A stretch of DNA of 6,911 bases. It comes from Actinoplanes rectilineatus (GTDB lineage: Bacteria; Actinomycetota; Actinomycetes; Mycobacteriales; Micromonosporaceae). The DNA is taken from assembly GCF_000962825.1 (NCBI RefSeq), contig NZ_JZKF01000168.1, positions 1 through 6,911 of the forward strand, given 5' to 3'. Under the pieces are notes generated by a model that was not told the origin of the DNA, did no database searches, and was given only the letters and a program-made list of their open reading frames with translations. This document shows positions 4,458 to 6,911 of this stretch, piece by piece. How positions within the stretch are numbered: the first letter of the stretch is position 1; each line of letters starts with the position of its first letter. The position numbers and the translations under genes were made by a program.

Positions 4458-5873
4458 ATGGACGTGCTCGACTTGACCCGGCTGCAGTTCGCCGTGGTGA
4501 CGATCTATCACTACCTGTTCGTGCCGCTGTCGATCTGTCTAGCGGTCACGGCGGCCGGTCTGCAAATCGCCTGGATGCGAACAAACAACGATAAATACTT
4601 ACATCTCACGAAGTTTGTGGGAAAGTTGCTGATTGTCACGTTCGCAGTCGGCGTGGTGACCGGTCTTGTGCAGGAATTCCAGTTCGGCTTGGGCTGGAGC
4701 GCCTTCGCCCGGTTCTACGGTGATGTGTTCGGCCCCACACTCGCCATCGAGGGCATGCTCGCCTTCTTCCTCGAGGCGACGTTCCTCGCCCTCTGGTACT
4801 TCGGCTGGGAGCGGCTCCCCCGTAGGGTGCACGCCGCCACCATCGTGGTCGTCGCCGTCGGCACCCTGCTCTCCGCGTACATCATCCTGGCCGCGAACTC
4901 GTTCATGCAGAACCCGATCGCGTACGCCCTGGATCCCGAGACCGGGCGCGCCCACCTGACCAGCTTCGCCGAACTGATGACCAACGAGGTCGTACTGGCC
5001 GCGTTCCCGCACACGATGGCCGGCGCGGCGATGGCCGGCGGCGGGGTGCTCCTGGCGATCGGCATGTGGCGGGCCCACGCCGACCCGGCGTTCACCACCC
5101 TCGGCCGGATCGGCGCGTGGACCACCCTGCTCGGCGGACTCGGCACCGCGATCAGCGGCGACCACCTGGGCAAGGTGATGACCGCCGTGCAGCCGATGAA
5201 GATGGCCGCCGCCGAGGCGCTCTACGAGACCACCACCGGCGCGCCGTTCTCCGTCCTGGCGATCGGCGAGCTGGGCCACGACCGGCCGTTCTTCAGCATC
5301 GAGGTGCCGTACCTGCTGTCGTTCCTGGGTACCGGCTCGTTCGGCGGGACCGTCCAGGGCATCGACGACCTGCAGGCGCAGTACGTCGCGGAGTACGGCC
5401 CCGGCAGTTACGTCCCGATGATCCCGGTGGCGTTCTGGACGTTCCGCCTGATGATGGGCGCGGGCATCGCCGCGATGGCGTTCGCCGCCTTCTACCTGTG
5501 GAAGAACGCCGGCTTCACCAAGCGGATCCCGATGATGCCGGCACTCCTGCAGCCCGGCACCGGAACACCCCGCTGGTTCATGAAGCTCGTCCTGCTCGCC
5601 CCGATGCTGCCGGCCGCCGCCAACACCTTCGGCTGGATCTTCACCGAGACGGCCCGCCAGCCCTGGCTCGCGTTCGGCATCTCCACCACCGCCGAGGGCA
5701 TCTCCCCCGGCCTGACCAGTGCCGAGGTGATCGCCTCGCTGGCCGGGTTCACCCTGGTCTACGGTCTGCTCGCGATCGCCTGGATCCGCCTGGTCGTGCA
5801 CCTGTCCCGCAAACCGCTCCGCGAACCCGAGAAGACCACGGACGCGGATCCCGAGCCGGCCCCCGCCTACTAG
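4458..5873 (+). CDS. cydA: Cytochrome bd quinol oxidase subunit I
   Basis: The heme-bearing subunit of the cytochrome bd terminal oxidase, which oxidises quinol (menaquinol in actinobacteria) and reduces O2 to water with high oxygen affinity. It has 471 residues and many membrane segments. By comparison with E. coli CydA, heme ligands are H18 (b595), H185 in FPHT and M332 in FRLMMG (b558). The paired acidic residues E98 and E106 (IEGMLAFFLEA) are present. The quinol-loop motif QPMKMAAAEA has K248 and E253, and TETARQPW (396-403) matches the GRQPW region. The protein is shorter than E. coli CydA (about 520), consistent with the short-Q-loop subfamily. The C-terminal tail (455-471) is charged and proline-rich. 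Leu48 is a TTA codon (4599-4601), in a stretch of unusually low GC (about 4564-4660). It is the first gene of cydAB. Confidence 0.97.
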   Translation: MDVLDLTRLQFAVVTIYHYLFVPLSICLAVTAAGLQIAWMRTNNDKYLHLTKFVGKLLIVTFAVGVVTGLVQEFQFGLGWSAFARFYGDVFGPTLAIEGMLAFFLEATFLALWYFGWERLPRRVHAATIVVVAVGTLLSAYIILAANSFMQNPIAYALDPETGRAHLTSFAELMTNEVVLAAFPHTMAGAAMAGGGVLLAIGMWRAHADPAFTTLGRIGAWTTLLGGLGTAISGDHLGKVMTAVQPMKMAAAEALYETTTGAPFSVLAIGELGHDRPFFSIEVPYLLSFLGTGSFGGTVQGIDDLQAQYVAEYGPGSYVPMIPVAFWTFRLMMGAGIAAMAFAAFYLWKNAGFTKRIPMMPALLQPGTGTPRWFMKLVLLAPMLPAAANTFGWIFTETARQPWLAFGISTTAEGISPGLTSAEVIASLAGFTLVYGLLAIAWIRLVVHLSRKPLREPEKTTDADPEPAPAY

Positions 5874-5876
5874 GAG
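5872..5876 (+). promoter_or_regulatory. Shine-Dalgarno of cydB overlapping the cydA stop
   Basis: AGGAG begins inside the TAG stop codon of cydA (5871-5873) and ends 8 bases before the cydB ATG. This ideal spacing sets the cydB start at 5885 and implies translational coupling, which would help make the two subunits in equal amounts. Confidence 0.85.
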
Positions 5877-5884
5877 CACCCAGC

Positions 5885-6865
5885 ATGATCACGTTCTGGT
5901 TCGCGGTCCTCGTCCTCGCCTGGGTGCTCTACTTCGTCCTGGAGGGCTTCGACTTCGGCGTCGGTATCCTCACCCCGATCCTCGGCCGCGACGAGCACGA
6001 GCGCGGAGCCGTCATCCGTACGGTCGGCCCGTTCTGGGACGGCAACGAGGTGTGGCTGGTCGCCGCGGTCGGCGTCACCTTCGCCGCCTTCCCCGACTGG
6101 TACGCCGCGTGGATGTCCGCCCTCTACCTGCCGCTGGTCGGTGTCCTGCTGCTGCTGGCGGTCCGCGGCGTCGCCCTGGAGTTCCGCGGCAAGCACGACG
6201 CGCCGTCCTGGCGCCGCCGCAGCGACCACCTGCTGGCCTGGAGTTCCGGCGGCATCGTGCTGCTCTGGGGCGCGATCCTCGGCGTCCTGGTCGACGGTCT
6301 GGCCCTGCGCGCCGACGGTGAGGTCGCGGGCACCGGCCTGAGCCGCAGCCTCGGCCCGCTGTTCTCCCCCGCCGCCGGGCTCGGCGCGCTCGCCGCGCTG
6401 CTCGCGGCGATCCTGCTGGGCGCGACCTTCCTCTCCCTGCGCACCACCGGCCCGGTCCGCCGCCGGGCCCGCGACCTGGCCCGCCACACCGGCACGTTCG
6501 GCGCGGTCGCCCTTCTCGTCCTCGGCGTGAGTACGGGCAACAGCATGGCTCTCGCCGCCGCGGCGATCGTGTTCGTCGCCGGACTGCAGGCGCGCCGTGC
6601 CCGGGAGGCGACCGCTTTCGGCGCCGTCGTGGTGGCCGTGGCCGCCACCGTCGTTGCGATCTTCACCGTGCACGGTGACGTGGTCCTGCGCAGCACTCTG
6701 GACCCGGCGTGGTCGCTGACCCGCGAGTCGGCCGCCGCCGGCCCCGAAGCCCTGAAGATCATCACCGTGGCCGGGGTCCTGATCCTGCCCGGCGTGATCG
6801 TCTACCAGCTCTGGTCGTACTGGGTCTTCCGCCGCCGGGTCGCCAGCGAACGAGTCCCCTCGTGA
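5885..6865 (+). CDS. cydB: Cytochrome bd quinol oxidase subunit II
   Basis: Partner membrane subunit of CydA, needed for assembly and stability of the oxidase. It has 326 residues, about the family's usual length, with roughly eight membrane segments. Family signatures include GFDFG (21-25), GPFWDGNEVWL (48-58), RGVALEFR (94-101) and the C-terminal YQLWSYWVF (307-315) followed by arginines that should face the cytoplasm. The open frame continues upstream of 5885 inside cydA, but that extension is an alternative-frame reading of cydA. The ATG with AGGAG 8 bases upstream is the clear start. The gene is complete, with TGA at 6863-6865. The cydC/cydD transporter genes often follow in actinobacteria; they would lie beyond this window. 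Confidence 0.97.
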   Translation: MITFWFAVLVLAWVLYFVLEGFDFGVGILTPILGRDEHERGAVIRTVGPFWDGNEVWLVAAVGVTFAAFPDWYAAWMSALYLPLVGVLLLLAVRGVALEFRGKHDAPSWRRRSDHLLAWSSGGIVLLWGAILGVLVDGLALRADGEVAGTGLSRSLGPLFSPAAGLGALAALLAAILLGATFLSLRTTGPVRRRARDLARHTGTFGAVALLVLGVSTGNSMALAAAAIVFVAGLQARRAREATAFGAVVVAVAATVVAIFTVHGDVVLRSTLDPAWSLTRESAAAGPEALKIITVAGVLILPGVIVYQLWSYWVFRRRVASERVPS

Positions 6866-6867
6866 CA

Positions 6868-6911
6868 CCCACACCCACAACCCCCGACTCCCCCGCCTCC
6901 CCCCCCTCCCC
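6868..6911 (-). other. G-quadruplex-type motif downstream of cydB
   Basis: The plus strand is almost pure pyrimidine, with C runs of 5 (6881-6885), 5 (6890-6894), 8 (6899-6906) and 4 (6908-6911), plus CCC at 6868 and 6874. Loops between the four long runs are 1-4 bases. On the minus strand this satisfies a four-run G-quadruplex pattern with runs of four or more. It begins 2 bases past the cydB stop and reaches the window edge. Possible roles are transcript-end stabilisation or polymerase pausing; it could also be plain low-complexity DNA. Confidence 0.6.

Noticed and set aside
4599..5879. Minus-strand open frame opposite cydA
   Set aside because: Rich in Gly, Glu, Asp, Gln and Arg with no domain, and lying opposite a fully convincing CydA with all heme ligands.
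5066..5884. N-terminal extension of the CydB frame into cydA
   Set aside because: The extension is Arg/Pro/Asp-rich out-of-frame reading of cydA. The ATG at 5885 has a proper ribosome site and begins the conserved CydB N-terminus.
5870..6880. Minus-strand open frame opposite cydB
   Set aside because: A highly charged, low-complexity antisense reading of a conserved membrane protein gene.

Overview
The window is 6.9 kb of very GC-rich DNA. Its codon use, GTG starts, apparent leaderless promoters and cell-wall hydrolase architecture point to an actinomycete. Micromonosporaceae (Actinoplanes-like) is my best guess from general resemblance, not from a search. Five genes have a recognisable family role: a BlaI-type repressor, an M56 membrane metalloprotease, CydA, CydB and an NlpC/P60 hydrolase. 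A sixth, a TPR-AAA ATPase, has a clear family but no known role.

Layout, left to right. Positions 1-148 hold two near-identical 51-bp palindromic repeat units and a decayed third, cut by the window edge. Positions 149-278 are GC-rich with no gene I can support, apart from a 29-bp tandem duplication (246-303) that covers the 3' end of the first gene. A minus-strand gene (279-1640) encodes a TPR-linker-AAA+ ATPase. A spacer (1641-1854) holds its probable leaderless promoter and a strong cUUCGg-loop terminator belonging to the next gene. That gene (1855-2847, minus) is a secreted NlpC/P60 peptidoglycan endopeptidase, preceded by a 268-bp leader containing a clear c-di-AMP (ydaO-yuaA type) riboswitch. 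Next on the minus strand is a two-gene operon with a 4-bp overlap: the BlaI-like repressor (4021-4377) followed by the M56 protease (3116-4024). Diverging on the plus strand are cydA (4458-5873) and cydB (5885-6865), the two subunits of cytochrome bd quinol oxidase. The window ends in a C-rich tract that is a G-quadruplex motif on the minus strand.

The most interesting system is the BlaI-M56 pair facing cydAB across 80 bp. That gap holds two adjacent inverted repeats with CTAC/GTAG half-sites typical of BlaI-family operators, and they overlap the likely -10 box of cydA and lie just upstream of that of the repressor gene. The M56 protease has its HExxH zinc site but ends right after the last membrane segment, so it lacks the beta-lactam sensor domain of BlaR1. 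The inference is a protease-relieved repressor circuit that switches an alternative terminal oxidase on, with an unknown membrane or respiratory signal. CydA also contains a TTA leucine codon inside a local low-GC patch, which could add bldA-type translational control. Next door, the cell-wall hydrolase appears to be under c-di-AMP control.
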